This document shows, one piece after another, positions 50,301-62,952 of a stretch of 64,000 bases of DNA. The position numbers and the translations under genes are program-made. The number at the start of each line of letters is the position of its first letter. The first letter of the stretch is position 1. The DNA comes from Rhytidiadelphus loreus (Eukaryota > Streptophyta > Bryopsida > Hypnales > Hylocomiaceae), in contig OX344765.1 of the NCBI GenBank assembly GCA_947034895.1, forward strand, positions 5,771,001 through 5,835,000. Direction: 5' to 3'. The notes below the pieces were generated by a model that made no database searches, had not been told where the DNA came from, and worked only from the letters and a program-made list of their open reading frames with translations.

Positions 50301-50348
50301 CACCAGCAGTAGCAACATAAAACCACAAGGCGAACCGAACTCCTCCAT
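44356..50348 (-). CDS. VWA-Cache receptor-like kinase, 14 exons
   Basis: Exons (high to low) 50348-50141, 49813-49642, 48981-48810, 48647-48595, 48126-47940, 47783-47631, 47501-47144, 46966-46830, 46685-46415, 46261-46143, 45880-45670, 45478-45241, 45052-44903 and 44691-44356 join in frame into 921 residues. In order: signal peptide (about 1-26), Cys-rich segment (30-125), first Cache part ending YDPRKRPWY (195-203), a VWA domain (about 212-395) with VVLTDG, second Cache part with WTDVYED...LG (415-426) and GVAGID (443-448), Cys-rich stalk, transmembrane helix (about 534-556), then a serine/threonine kinase. Kinase motifs are complete: GEGGFG (601-606), VAVK Lys622, HRD 718-720 (RD type), DFG 738-740 and APE. 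The kinase resembles LRR-VIII/DUF26-type plant RLKs. The ectodomain has no LRRs; it matches the split VWA-Cache module of alpha2-delta calcium-channel subunits. Role inferred: plasma-membrane receptor for a small ligand. Confidence 0.88.
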
Positions 50349-53296
50349 GGATCAAGTGCCGCACGGACGATCCACATGCAACACGCGTCAACTTCACACC
50401 TACAAAAAGTCTGACATCTATTTCACTCTCCTCGTCTCCCCTTCTTCAGCTCCCACACTATAACACCTACAATTTCATCTCCTAAAGCAGGTATTCTCGC
50501 CACACTTAAAAGGTGCATCTTCAACGACGTCATCCATTCTGCTGGAACCTGGAACCTAGAACCTAAACAGAGCAATCAAATCATAAACGCCCGCCACTCT
50601 CAACAACACATTGCACACTAAATCTTTTAACCTTTTGCAAGAAAACAAGAATAATCATCACCTCCTCGCAATACTAGCTGCCATCTGTTGGCAATCTATC
50701 ACTTTCTTCACAACCAAAATCAACCCCATGCCAATGACAAAGGCACGCTTCACTACCACAGACCTGGGAGCTAGAGCCCGCCAGTAACTCACCACGCTTC
50801 TTCACAACACTTTCTCTGGCACTATCCATCTCATCCGCGTCTCCCGGGCCAAATTAAAAAAAAATCAAAATTAAACGCACTCGTACGATCGAGCCGTACG
50901 AAAACTCCTCGCCTAAAGCAGTCAAGGCGACGAAAGACATGGATCAAAACCTCCTGCACTCAGCATCCTATGAGGAGCACAACACCTCCTCGTAGATCAC
51001 CACAGCAAGGACAACGAAGCTCAATCCTTTAACTTATGATGACAACCTGCAGCTAAAAACAGCAAAAATAATCCTAAAATAATTGAAAATGATTCACGGT
51101 CGGAAAATTCTGCGATGCAAATGGTGGTCTATCCTCTCCGCAGTCCGCTGTCGTGCTTGGACTGACCACTGACCGCTCCGCAGACTTCAATTAACGCCTT
51201 CTCTCCGACTAGCTCCATCAAATGTCTATCCCGAGACGCATTCACAGGGAACCAGATCCTGTATGTAATCAATGGCAAATAACTCTGAATTATGCCAGAA
51301 ATTCTCTAACTAAACACAGAGATTTGATAAAGACAAACTTAACACAGGAAGACCGCGATTAGAATATGGATTTCGGAGTCGGCGGCAATGGCTATGGCGA
51401 TCAATAAGCTCCAGCAGAACAACATAATGAGCCAAATGAACGAGTTCGCGAAGGGAAGGGGAAGCCAGGACGGGCATTACTAAAGTAAGGTACTAAATGT
51501 TTTGGCTGATGGCCGGGTATCTGCCGGGTATCTGCCGGGGATGGAACGCGTGCTTTCCACCGTGTACATGAGGTGAGCATGGGCTTTTCCAGTCCCAATC
51601 AATGATCCTAAATGTGATTTTTATAGTTAGCTTAAGTTGCAAAAACTACTAGTAAATGTACGATTTTTTTATATTTAACACTATGATATTCACATGATTC
51701 TTTTTATAATAAAATAATTGGTAAAAATGTTGCTAAATTTATCCCATCGAACAACAATAGTCCCCAATGATCTTCAGCAAAGTGGGGTGCATGAGACTCT
51801 TTTACTTTTCAAGGAGATGCAGGTCAGACTTTAGCCGGCTTCCAGGACCAACTGGTAATTACACCTACCCTTCGAAAACTACAGATCCCAGCAAGGCCCA
51901 TCACACATCTGACGTTGAAGAAATATTGTAACACGCATTAGCCATGAATAAAAAGTGGTAAGCTTCATCAGTGAATGGGAAGCATCAATGGGCTACAGTA
52001 GTAGTATAACATGAGTCAATTCATGTTCCTAAACCTAAATTAAATTCAAAATTTTAGGCAAATTGCTGAGGAATATTTCAGAAAAATCTACTTCAAGATA
52101 AGCAACAAAAGGTAGATGTAACATACCAATGACAAGCAACTAATCACGTCCTGTGGAACTTAAATGTTAAAGAGGTTACAAATTTGCCACACTACCTCAC
52201 CAAGCGAAGAATACTAAAGTGAAGAATACTAAAGCGAGGTTACAGATTTGTCAGGCACTAATTTTATTTGTGGAAACTAGTTTTGATGCCTCTAATGAGA
52301 TCACTTTCTTAAGAACCTTCTCCATAGTTGAGTACCGCTTGAAACTGATAAAAGCAGAAGTACCAAAAAGTAACACGTTATCTTGGGAACCTCGTTCGAT
52401 GATTCACATACATATATACATTCTCAAATGACAACCGTTCCTAGAAGTTTGTATGGGTGGTAGGTTAAAGTCACATCAGCAGTCAGTGAGTACAGTAGGC
52501 AACGCCAAACTTCAGGGGAGTGAAACAAAAAATTCTGCCCGTGACAGGTGAGGGAGGACAACCCACATTTTAAGGCTACTTCTTAATTCATAACTTCGGT
52601 GGCTAATTTTGAGATGCATGAATACCAGGGTCTTTTCAATTTTTGACTTTGTCCCCAAAAGAATCTAAGAATTAGCAATTGCGAAAGCCACAAGATCAAT
52701 AATTTTCCAGAAAAATGTTACGGTCGAAGACTAACCTCGACCAACCTTGACTAAGACTACGTCTTTATGTCACTATTTACCTCCTGTACGTTTGCAAAAA
52801 TGTACCGTTCCTGTTGTTGAATTGATTGCCTCGCCGGACATACAAGGAAGCAAAACCTTGGCAGGGAAGGTTCAAGACGATGTCTGTTTGAGAACTCTTT
52901 AATCAGTACGCCAGTACCTGATTCAAGGAGTTGTTAAATCACTCTGCATCAAAAGAACGAAACCACGCAGAGTTGAGATAGTATGCCGCAAGTTCTGAAC
53001 CATCCTATTGAATCTAACGAGCGTGAATGATGAGGTGGCACGGGACATCCGTACGCTTCAATCACTGACTCAAATAATAGTACAAAAAGGATCAATCATA
53101 TCTTGTAGTTCTATCTGATGCGATCCTCATCGTTTCCAAGTACAGTGGCATACTCAATCGCGATACGAAAATCTTTAAAAATGTCGGGATGATCATTATC
53201 TCTGAGATTGCGGCCAATGTTTACAATGTTGATTGCGATCAATAAACTAGATTTCGTGGAGCACTGAACCTGGGTAACTAAATTGGGTGAATTCCC
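50349..53296. other. Intergenic region upstream of the receptor kinase
   Basis: The part next to 50348 should hold the kinase promoter and 5' UTR. A 31-codon frame at about 51389-51484 (plus; MAMAINKLQQ...) lies in a GC-richer patch, but I do not recognise it. The last few hundred bases before 53297 are probably 3' UTR of the heme-oxygenase-like gene. No other gene is supported. Confidence 0.45.
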
Positions 53297-56200
53297 CTAT
53301 ACTTTTGATTCCTCAACAGCGAGAACTGATAATAATAAGCTTGTTCTTTGAATGGCCTTTGGTAGCTCCTGCATCACCTGCAACACAAAAGGCGATATAC
53401 GATTAGCACAAATCACATTCTAAAGTGAAGAAATGACAGTAAAGGAAAAGACGAATGTTCAGCGTCTTGGTTGATAAACTTGGTTCCTCCCTTTTCGTGA
53501 ACTTCAGATACTGCAATCATCTAGAACAAGAATGTTCAGATAAACTGTGGGATCTAAGAGCTCCGACCACTTTGGCTCTCGCTCGCAGGTGAAAATGATT
53601 TGAGCATTCATGATTTGGAAATGTAATTCAAGTACCTGTTCTCGTTCCTCAGGCAGAACCAGGTAGGAGCCTGCCGTGTTAAGTGCCGCTATCAGTACTC
53701 TTAATGGATCCTGCGCTTGCTGCAACCACAAGAAATTCGAATTAATGAACAGCAATGTCAGAAGAGGCAAATCCCGAACAAAAAAGAAAACGCAAATGTC
53801 CACAACGAAACATGAAACGTCTTAACAAACGCTTCATTGAAACCTGTTGGTAACTAGAATCCACCCATTAAGGCATCCAAGACAAAACAACGTATAATTT
53901 GCACAAAAGATGTACCTTTGGATAGTCACGGTAAAAGCGCACAGCTCTGGCCTCTTTCAGTAAGGACAAACATTCCACAGCTTTCGCCCCTACCCTCATG
54001 CCTGAAGTACAATAGGATTTGTGAGTTTCATCAAAATGCATTTGCCCAGTACAATCAGTTATTATAGCAGTATCTGGGAGTATGTACAGAAGAATAAGGT
54101 CCATGGTGCCCGTAGGCGTCAGAAGAGATCACTGACCTGTAGTAAGATGAGCCACATGGATTGCAAAAATATGCGCTAACAATCGAAGACATCCCTCAGC
54201 TGAACCGGTCTCAGTGCACGTGGCACTGCGTCCAACTTGCTCTAAGAGCTGCCAGAGAAGAAATAACCCGGTCATTCACTTGAAAATAGATAACTTTGGC
54301 TTTGATCATGCGCACTTCAATTCAGGTTCATAGAATCCTTTTTTCAAGGCCAAAGATTGCATTTCTCTAAAGGAAATCTCATCTTCATCTTTTCCCACTC
54401 CTCTTGCCAAGACAAAAGTATAACATCTGGTACTTGGTGATTCAAGAAATACTGGTGGGACTTCTGGTAGTCATTGTAACGAATTAGAAATAATTTACTC
54501 CATATAGATATAATAGTACCTTCATGTAAGCAGTTGTTTGAGTAGTAGGAGCTCGAATCTCCAAGGACATGCCGATACGAGTCGTTGCCTCACTTAAAGC
54601 TTGAATATCTGCTGCAAGCTCCTATCCAAAACCAAACCACCATACCAGTGAATATGGAGAAGCAACCTGAAATCCTTAGAGCTCTGTGCACCAATGCAAT
54701 GCTAACAAGCCGGCCTAGTAGGCGGATTCCGTTACCCACAATGAAGTAATCATTAGTGTCCCAAGGCAGTAATCGATCTCAGAACCTCACATTTTCTCAA
54801 GGGCTCAAAACAAACATGACCCCTCACGACCCCTCCTCTGATTAGCGCTCTTCGTTCAAGCTGAAACTCCACACATACTCTTGCTTTCTAAAGTGGCAGC
54901 ACCCTCTTGAAAAATCAAAGTTGAACAGCACGCTACGGATCTTCAGTAGCCACTGGACTTGGCCTGTCCAGTAAGGTATAAACTAGAAGTAGGAGTTGAG
55001 ATGGAAGAACTCACGGACCTCATGGCGATCGAGTCCAAGACTGGAGTCAAAAATCGCAACAGCTGATGAAGTTCTGTTTTCAATATCCTCAACATTATCA
55101 GAAACCACAGCGTCATCCTGGATCCTTGAGTTCTTTACAGCTGCAACAACATCCTCTAATGTTCTGTAGACTGCGAGCTGGACCACAATGACAGGCCAAA
55201 CAAGATTACTAAAGCCTCGGTTACCGCCTCAGCTAACTGAAAACCCAGCATCATTTCTACAAATGATTGGTTGAGATACCAGAGGATACTTATTGTGGAA
55301 ATCCGAATGATATTGACTACCACTTTACTAGCAACGGTGATTCAGTGAGAAAGTAAATGGAAACATAAAAATATATTCTGCCAGATAATGGCTTCCCTTA
55401 CGTGGGAATCCCAAGTTTGAATTGGAACTCTAAAAAACAACGAAGAAAGATAAGATGAAGACCTGGTCTTGTAGGAACTGCATATAACGATCTTCCCCAA
55501 AGCTCCAGCGTTCAAATGGTGGCAATGGCTTCCCCTGCGCAACTGCTAACTCCCCCTGCCCTTTCATTCCATCAATGAATGTTAATACGAAGAAAACGAC
55601 CACAAAAGTAATATGAGATAGATCCCAAATAATGTGATAAAGTATTCACATTCTTTTTTCAAGATAACAATACCTATCTCTAGCATCTACTACGTTACCT
55701 TAGATTCTAAAAGCTGCAAGCGTCGAACAAGCTGTTCATAGAAAGGAACACTGTCATCCTCAGAACTGAATGCTGGACTAAAACTCTTCAACTTCAGATT
55801 TTCCAGCTCAGCTTCAGTACCCTCGGCTCCCCACGCCTCAACCCGAACAAAGTCCACATTCCCTTTTGCTGCCTTGTCAGGGTCAATGCCCAGTTTCTTT
55901 TGTTGTTCTGCTGCAGTTTCCTATATTCACATGGCGAAAACAAGAGCGTGAAAAGAACAGCTTGACCGAATTTGTAGCACAACTCTTGCACCACAAACGT
56001 AGATATCTCAGAAGCCGACACTCAATGTAGGTAAGGCCTCCACTGAATCACACAATTCCGGATGAAAGCGAATTAGCAAAGCCATGGCGCTTAGGAATTG
56101 ACTTTTATAGTGATACCCTAAATTGCCACTGACGCAAAATCATCACCCTAAAATCTTAGACAATGGTTACGCATTGACGAAGAGGATGCAGACCACCTAA

Positions 56201-56890
56201 ACAACTGTTCAAATGTTGATTTTAGGTCACTATTAAAAACACTTAGAACCTACATAACTCTCGCGTAACGTATTCAAATAGCGCATGCCTCAATGCGTGT
56301 GCATTTTCCGTCAATTGCTAATAAGACATATACAAAATTGACCATTATAATAATAGCAAGTGTACTCAGCACTAAAAAAAGTGGCGATTCTGGGTGTCCC
56401 TATATTATCTTACTAGCTCGTGCGTAGAAAAATTCGAAGCTCGTTCATAATAGGGAAAGACCGTATTAAACCCCAGAATCCTAGGGTTTACGAATCCCAA
56501 GCACTAGCACAGCATTCTCCGTGGCACAAATCTCCACTACCAATGTATCACAAACATTGCTCCTACTATCACCAACGAAGGCACACTCGTCATCACCTTA
56601 TCCACACTCCTGAGCACATTCTGCAGCTGCCGAGAGCCTTCTTTCACAGCGACAGCCCGCTTGTTTGCACCACCGCTTTGGACCTGCTGCTTCCCAGAAC
56701 CCTTCTTGTTCCCCTTCTTCTTATTCTCCTCGCCTCCTCCAAACCCCTTCCGGCTGCTCTCACATATCACCCGAAGAGCTGGCGAAGCTGCAATCTCATG
56801 ACGCCCATGAGCACTCAGAAAGGAATGCGGGGCCAAGGTTCGGATCACCCCCACACTCATGCTGCCCCTAATTGATGAAAACTCAGTCAC
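53297..56890 (-). CDS. Plastid heme-oxygenase-like (HO-fold) protein, nine exons
   Basis: Exons (high to low) 56890-56597, 55920-55699, 55555-55463, 55177-55019, 54621-54520, 54248-54137, 54001-53916, 53719-53636 and 53377-53297 join in frame to 410 residues (400 if the second ATG, 56860, is used). The N terminus is Ser/Ala/Arg-rich, then Gly/Lys/Gln-rich, as in a chloroplast transit peptide plus linker. The C-terminal 230 residues follow the plant heme oxygenase layout: WSFGEDRYMQFLQDQLAVY, a middle helix, then HIFAIHVAHLTTGMRVGAKA (316-335), which mirrors the distal helix with its Gly-containing kink, then RFYRDYP and a C-terminal helical end. The expected proximal heme-ligand His region is replaced by VDFVRVEAW (120-128) with no His, so enzyme activity is doubtful. 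Likely a non-catalytic HO-fold plastid protein. A short exon in the 676-bp first intron could have been missed. Confidence 0.75.
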
Positions 56891-59364
56891 GAATGGCGTA
56901 GCATGTCACGGACTCTGGGAATACGAGACTCTTAAGCTTGAGAATCCGGCGGCAATCTGTGCAAAAACAGAGAAATCACATGAATTCTCAAGCTGTGTCT
57001 GAAGAGAAAGAGCAGCAGTGTAAGAATTCAATGTTGGAAGAGAGGCTCCGTCCAGCAAAATCATGTGCATGAAATGAAATTGCGAGAGTGTCGAATTCGT
57101 AAGCTTAGTATCGCAGATTCGGCAGTCCGTCTGCTTGTGGAGATGATTGCCACATCGCCTTTTCACGGGTGTTATCAATCAGTCGATGCAACGTGTCATT
57201 TTGGGAAAAAATGTTTTGTGTCCAATCTACAATTCTATCACAGGTAAATTTGTGCCGTAAGGATGAAGATCTATAGAGGGATCTTTATTTGTAACACAGA
57301 CATTTAAGATGCAAAAACTTTTATAACATTTTGGAGAGGAGCTACACTGGGTACACCCAAAATTACATCCTACTTAAAAACCGCCATCATCTCTATGTGT
57401 ACGTCTCCAAAATCAATATGTACATATGTTGAAGAAACAATTTTAGAACATCTATCAAAAAATCTTTGACCCTTCATAACTTTTGCATATGTTTCATTCT
57501 TTTGTGGGCATTGAAACCTCCTTTCACTTGCCTACAAGAAAATATGAAAATTTGATCAGCCTAATAATAGTAACTTGGTTGAGTAGCAAAAAATGGAAGT
57601 TTAGGGGATATCCATCTTACTAACCCTTGGGATTTAAATTCAAAGAAGAATGATTGTCCATGTATTCATGATGCTCAAATTTTATTTTATATATTTTTGG
57701 CACATATGGCTAGCTACCAATGCTATCACTCATTACAAGAAATCTGAGCCCTCTAAAAGGCTGTGAGTGTTGGGGGTTGGTTTGGTGTATTTACACTAAA
57801 AAATCATTGTTTTTTTAATAATGTGGCATGGCACTACTTGTGCCACATCAACGTCACATCAAACTATAAACTTTTTTAATAAATATAAATATTTTTAATG
57901 CTCTGTATTTGCACCACATGGCTGCCGAAAATAAAATCTTAATAGCCTTTCCAAGGGCTCAAAATTTTCCTAATGGATAGGAGGGGCATCAATTGTGCAC
58001 TCTCTTGAATAGTTGCCTTTGTGATTAAACCAAGAATAGGAATGAAAATGAATCACCAATGATGTGGTGACAAATCTCAACAAGGTAAGTAGACCCACTA
58101 TAGATCTCATTAGATGGTTTTTTGGGCCTTTGGGAGACCGCAGGTTCTACTACTATGAAAACCTTAGGAACATGAGTGTTGGCATGATACCTCAGCGGTC
58201 CTATGTGGCCGAGAGATTGCTAGTACATTTCTGAATTTTTTTTTCCAACTTCTTTTAGCATTTGAAGAATTTTTAAATTTTTTTTTGGTGACAGCTAGCC
58301 GTCCTTCACTGCGGGGAGATAGTAAAGGAGAACAACCCTCAAACGATCTCTCGGAGGCTTGAAATAATATGTAATGACAACCCAATTTAAAGTTCTACTT
58401 TTGGATCCAATTCAAGTTTGTTACATTATAATGTAGTTTTTATTACATTGAATGTGCAATTTGGGTTCAAAGTTTTGGAATTGGAGATGAAAGGGTTGGA
58501 ACTTGGAACTCGGTTGGAAAGTCACCATTTAACCTTGGAAAGATGGGCCTATGACCAATGGTTTCAAGCCTTATAGTCCATCATGTCCATGACTTTGGTT
58601 GTTGCCATTTTGCAACTAGATATGAATGAAAAGTTTTCTATTTATTTTTTAGAGATGAAGTCATATGTCTACTTTGAGTCATAAAATCAATTTTTGGTGG
58701 GGAAATTTGAAAATATTGTGAACTTTTTTAGAAAAATGAAGAAAATTCATATCAAATACAAATTATACTCAAAAAATCTGAAATTTTCACCATAGATGTA
58801 TATTATAGTGTACAACATCACGATGTAAACCAAAGTTACCATATCACTCTGAAATTAAGAAATCAACAAACCATAGTTATAGGCTCAAAGTTCATATTGC
58901 TATAAATATTAAAGTTTGTGAACTTTTCAAAATTTCTAATTGGAGTAGAAAATTTGTTTAATAAGATTCATTTCATTAGTTGGACTCAAATTCCAAAAAT
59001 ATCATTTTTATGGCTCAAATTCACATCAAGGGTAAATAACAAGAAATGGCTAAAATACACTACACTACAAGGGTGATCCATGGATTAAAAGCAATTTCTT
59101 CTTTAGAAAAGTCAATAATACCGTAATGAGGAAAATTGCAATATTGTTCACTAAAAATGTACTCAACCATCTTCAAAGAAAAAAATTAGATGAAAACATG
59201 TTTTTTTCCATCCTACAATCTTCAATGAAGTCATCCCAACAAACATTTAGTATCTGTAGTAATGTTACAAGGTTAATGAATTCAATGAACTGTCATGTAG
59301 CTTCTACACATAGCAAAAGGTTCATTCATTGTTTCACTATACAAAACGGTGCCTTGAATTTCCA
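56891..59364. other. Intergenic region, promoter side of the HO-like gene
   Basis: The first 300 bases or so are probably 5' UTR/promoter of the HO-like gene. From 57.3 kb on it is AT-rich without recognised genes or element ends. Confidence 0.5.
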
Positions 59365-59368
59365 TTAA

Positions 59369-60313
59369 CCCCTAAACGTCCAAACAACGTTTTTTGGCAA
59401 CATAGCGATTTTGGGCAGATCACTATAGGTGGAGTTTTTATTATTTTTCTTTGAAAATTTCACAAAATACGAAGACAAGGAGTATCTTTAAGGCCCAACA
59501 ATTTTCATAACATTTGACTACATGGTTCAAAAGTTACTGCATGATATGTAGTTTTCAGTGTTCAGAGGGCAACCTGGGCAGAAAAAAAACTTCATTGAAA
59601 AAAACTTTTTTTTAAAATTAAAATTTGAAACTGATTCTATAGATTCTTATATATGTGGTAAGCTTTGAATCATTCCATTTTGATCAATGAGTCAAAAGTT
59701 ATGAGGAATTTTAGTTTGGGTTAGTTTATAGGTAGTTATGGAATCTCTACTCTAAAATAAACTTTGAAGTCCTTTATTTAATTCAGTTTTAAATATTTTT
59801 GGAAAAAAATAAAAACATTAGGTGTATATTGTTTATTACAACATTACAACCATCAGGATTGGCATTTTCCAATTCTATAAATAAATTGTTAACAATTTAG
59901 TATTTCTAATCATTCTCTACTTCTTTCTACTTACTATTTTTTTCCTATATGTTGTACAAATCCAAATGATCTAAAAATTTTCAAACGTATAGCCAACTTG
60001 ACTTGAAAAATGAATCCAAGGAGTAACCACCATTTTGGACATTTTTTCATACAAATGTAACCTTGTGAAGTGCAACTGCCCGTATTTTCACAGGGCCAAC
60101 TGCCCGTATTTTTGACACTTCAAACGTTAATATCTTGCAATCTATACGGTGGAAAATTCTGAATTTTTTTCCACATCTTCTCAAACCAGTGTACTACAAG
60201 ATCCTACGGTTACATGTTTCTAAAATTATTTTTTTTGTAAAATTTGGTGCTTGTAAATGCAAGGGCAGTTTGGGAGCAGTTTTGGTGAAAACATAGTCTC
60301 TGACCTTTAGGGG
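59369..60313. mobile_element. TTAA-flanked element 2 (piggyBac-like pattern)
   Basis: The left end CCCCTAAACGTC and right end, on the other strand, CCCCTAAAGGTC match at 11 of 12 bases. TTAA flanks both sides (59365-59368 and 60314-60317). The 945 bp interior has no transposase frame; it contains a short direct duplication of AACTGCCCGTATTTT near 60077-60112. It shows the same TTAA/CCC pattern as 12273-12819, though the interiors are not obviously related. Confidence 0.6.
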
Positions 60314-60725
60314 TTAAAATCATGTAGGAAAGTAAGAGCCACAATAGAATCCAAAAGGACAAGAATAGTCCCCCCAGGATCTACAATAAAAAGCTCTATG
60401 TTGACAATCTATAATGTATCATTTTTTCTTCAAAATTAAGATGATTGAATTAGATGTGAAATAAACCCTAATTTCCCATTCACAAAACAAATAACTATAA
60501 ATCCAATAATTGTATCTATTGGCATAGTGACCAAACAATCTACAATGGAATTCCTACCTTAGGTCTTGGACATCTTTAAGAACAATTGTAACTCCAACTT
60601 GGATTAGAAAATGGATTTGCACTCAATTTGGGTGTATAGATAAACTTGATACCACTCAACAACCACAATGTTTATAGTTGGTCCCTTTATAGTTCACTCT
60701 TTTTCATTTTAGATTTCCTTCTATT

Positions 60726-61716
60726 TACTATAAGAAAACAGAGTTTTTTTTGATGTTGCAGAAAACATGGGATGGCGTCTTTTTCGACGCGGAAGTAATT
60801 AGCGTAGATGTCTCCTAAAATCCGTTATAACTGACTAGCAAAAAACGCGTAACAAACATGTTAAAACGTGTCCGATTTTGGCATGTTTTTTGTTGATGTC
60901 AAGAAGAACGTGTGTTTTTCAGCTTCAAAAAACAAGCCACGTGGAAGACACATTAGCGACACATCACCTATTTTTGGCGGGCAATGCCACGTGTGAAATT
61001 TTTCATCCATCCGGTCAAATCATTTTTGTATCATTTGAAAATTTTATTGGTGTTTTCTGAGACGTCAAATTAGACATTTTTTGAAACATCAATTGGTACA
61101 TATAACATATCCTATCTATAAAATGAAGATAAATTTTAAATTTTAAAAAAAATGTCAAATTCAACAAAAATTGAAAAAAACTTACCATTTACCTTCAAGT
61201 AAATTTCTGATGGTAAAATGAAGGAATTTCTTCATTAAAATTTAGTGAAAATAAAGGATTTCGAGGTTTTACTTATATTCTTTCTCTGCCCATAGAGAGA
61301 CAAACAATATGGGATAAGTAAAAAAGGAGATGTATAATGAATTACGTTTTGAGGGACATTCCTGCAAATGTCTTCAAAGACGTAAACATCTCACTTGACA
61401 TCTTTGCCTTTTGTCCGAATTGCATTTTTTACCAGCGGTCAATACTCTATCGCTGACCGCACTAACTTTTGCAAGTGCAAATTGTAATTAATTTTGACGT
61501 GGATAAAGTTGTTGTAAGTGATGTTTTTTTGGGATGTCTTCAAAGACGTACACGTCTCATTTGACATTTGGCGTTCTAATGTTTACAACGCCATGTCTAT
61601 ATAGACGTCAAAAAAAATTTGCACGACTACGTACGTTAACTTGAAAACGCAGGACGTCTCAAAAAACATGTGCCGTTCTGTGGCTAACTCACCAAAAACG
61701 CAGTTTTCTTATAGTG
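60726..61716. mobile_element. Non-autonomous CACTA-type element
   Basis: The right end reads CACTATAAGAAAACTGCGTT on the other strand; the left end reads TACTATAAGAAAACAGAGTT, so the first C has become T. ATT flanks both sides (60723-60725 and 61717-61719), the 3-bp duplication of the superfamily. The 991 bp interior has no transposase but many GACGTC/ACGTCTC-type subrepeats near both ends, as in CACTA subterminal regions. Confidence 0.8.
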
Positions 61717-62952
61717 ATTCCATTCACAAATAAGTACCCAACTCTTAACTCTAGGAGCTATGAATGTAAATAACACCCTATTGCTATGAACTTCAATAAA
61801 TCATATCTAATTCAATATATATCCCCCCAAAGTGAATCCAAAGCCTATGGATATGCCTCCCATTGCTCTTAAAGTGAAAAATTGTTTGGAAATGTATGAA
61901 CTAGGAGTCAAATTGGACACAAATAATAAACTTTCAAAGGGATGATTTTATGCCCATCCTATCTTCAGTTGAAATTGAGAAGCAATATGACTATTGGCAT
62001 AGAACAAGCTCTCTCACAACTGTCTATGAGTGGACAAAAAATTGATGAATTTCCACCACTTCAAAGGATTTGACTACAAATTCAATGGCTCAAGTAGGGT
62101 CATTTTACCTTCCTTTATAAATAAAAGCCTAGATAATTTAACCCCAAAAGGACACCACTCTAAAAATTGTCAAATTTCCTAGATTCTTCATTTCTATAGT
62201 TCCTTGAAAGTCATTCATTGGACACTTTTAGTCTTTGGCTTTGGATGGAGGTAGTAACAACAACGTTGCTCAAATGCTTAATTTGGACAATTTAGTTAAG
62301 TAAAAGGTTTGTGGATCCAAAACTTTCTTTAGTCCAATTATAATCAAACAAGTTGAATCCAAATGCAATAAAAATTGTGTTTGACTAAAATTATAGGGTA
62401 CTATTCTCATCCAATTGGATTCTAATGTGGTTCTTAATTCCCTATATAGTTGTAATGATAAACCCAAAGCATCCAAAGCTTGTAGAAATAATGAATAAAC
62501 CTTTTGCCATGTATAAAAATCACCACTATTCAGTGATTCCAAAAATTAGTGACTTTCAAATCCAATTTCAACTCATTCAACCCCAATTCCATACTAAACC
62601 ATGAAATTGTCCATGACTAAAATATATATGAAAAATTCTCATATTGTCATAATGCAAACCTTGAAATATAACAAACAATTGACTAAAATATGAGTGAAAT
62701 TCTCCAATTTGTTGTTGTATTCCAAAAAAAGGTGTGGATCACATAGTTCTAAATATATGCAAATAACCAAAGGGACAACAAGGCGTGTCATCCTACCTTA
62801 CTAACGATGTCAAGAACTACTTGATGTTAACCAAAAATTGGACAGGAAACAAACTTGGTAATGAGTTTCACTATTGCAAAATAGACAAGGTAATATTACC
62901 TCATTTCTCAAAATTCCAGTCTACAAAGATTTCTGGACTTTGAATTCGTGAT
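61717..62952. other. Intergenic DNA
   Basis: AT-rich, with no gene recognised. The frame at 62270-62542 (minus) has no known domain. Confidence 0.5.

Noticed and set aside
51360..51600. Short plus-strand frame MAMAINKLQQ and a 65-codon minus-strand frame
   Set aside because: No recognisable family and no supporting splice structure; noted only as part of the intergenic region.
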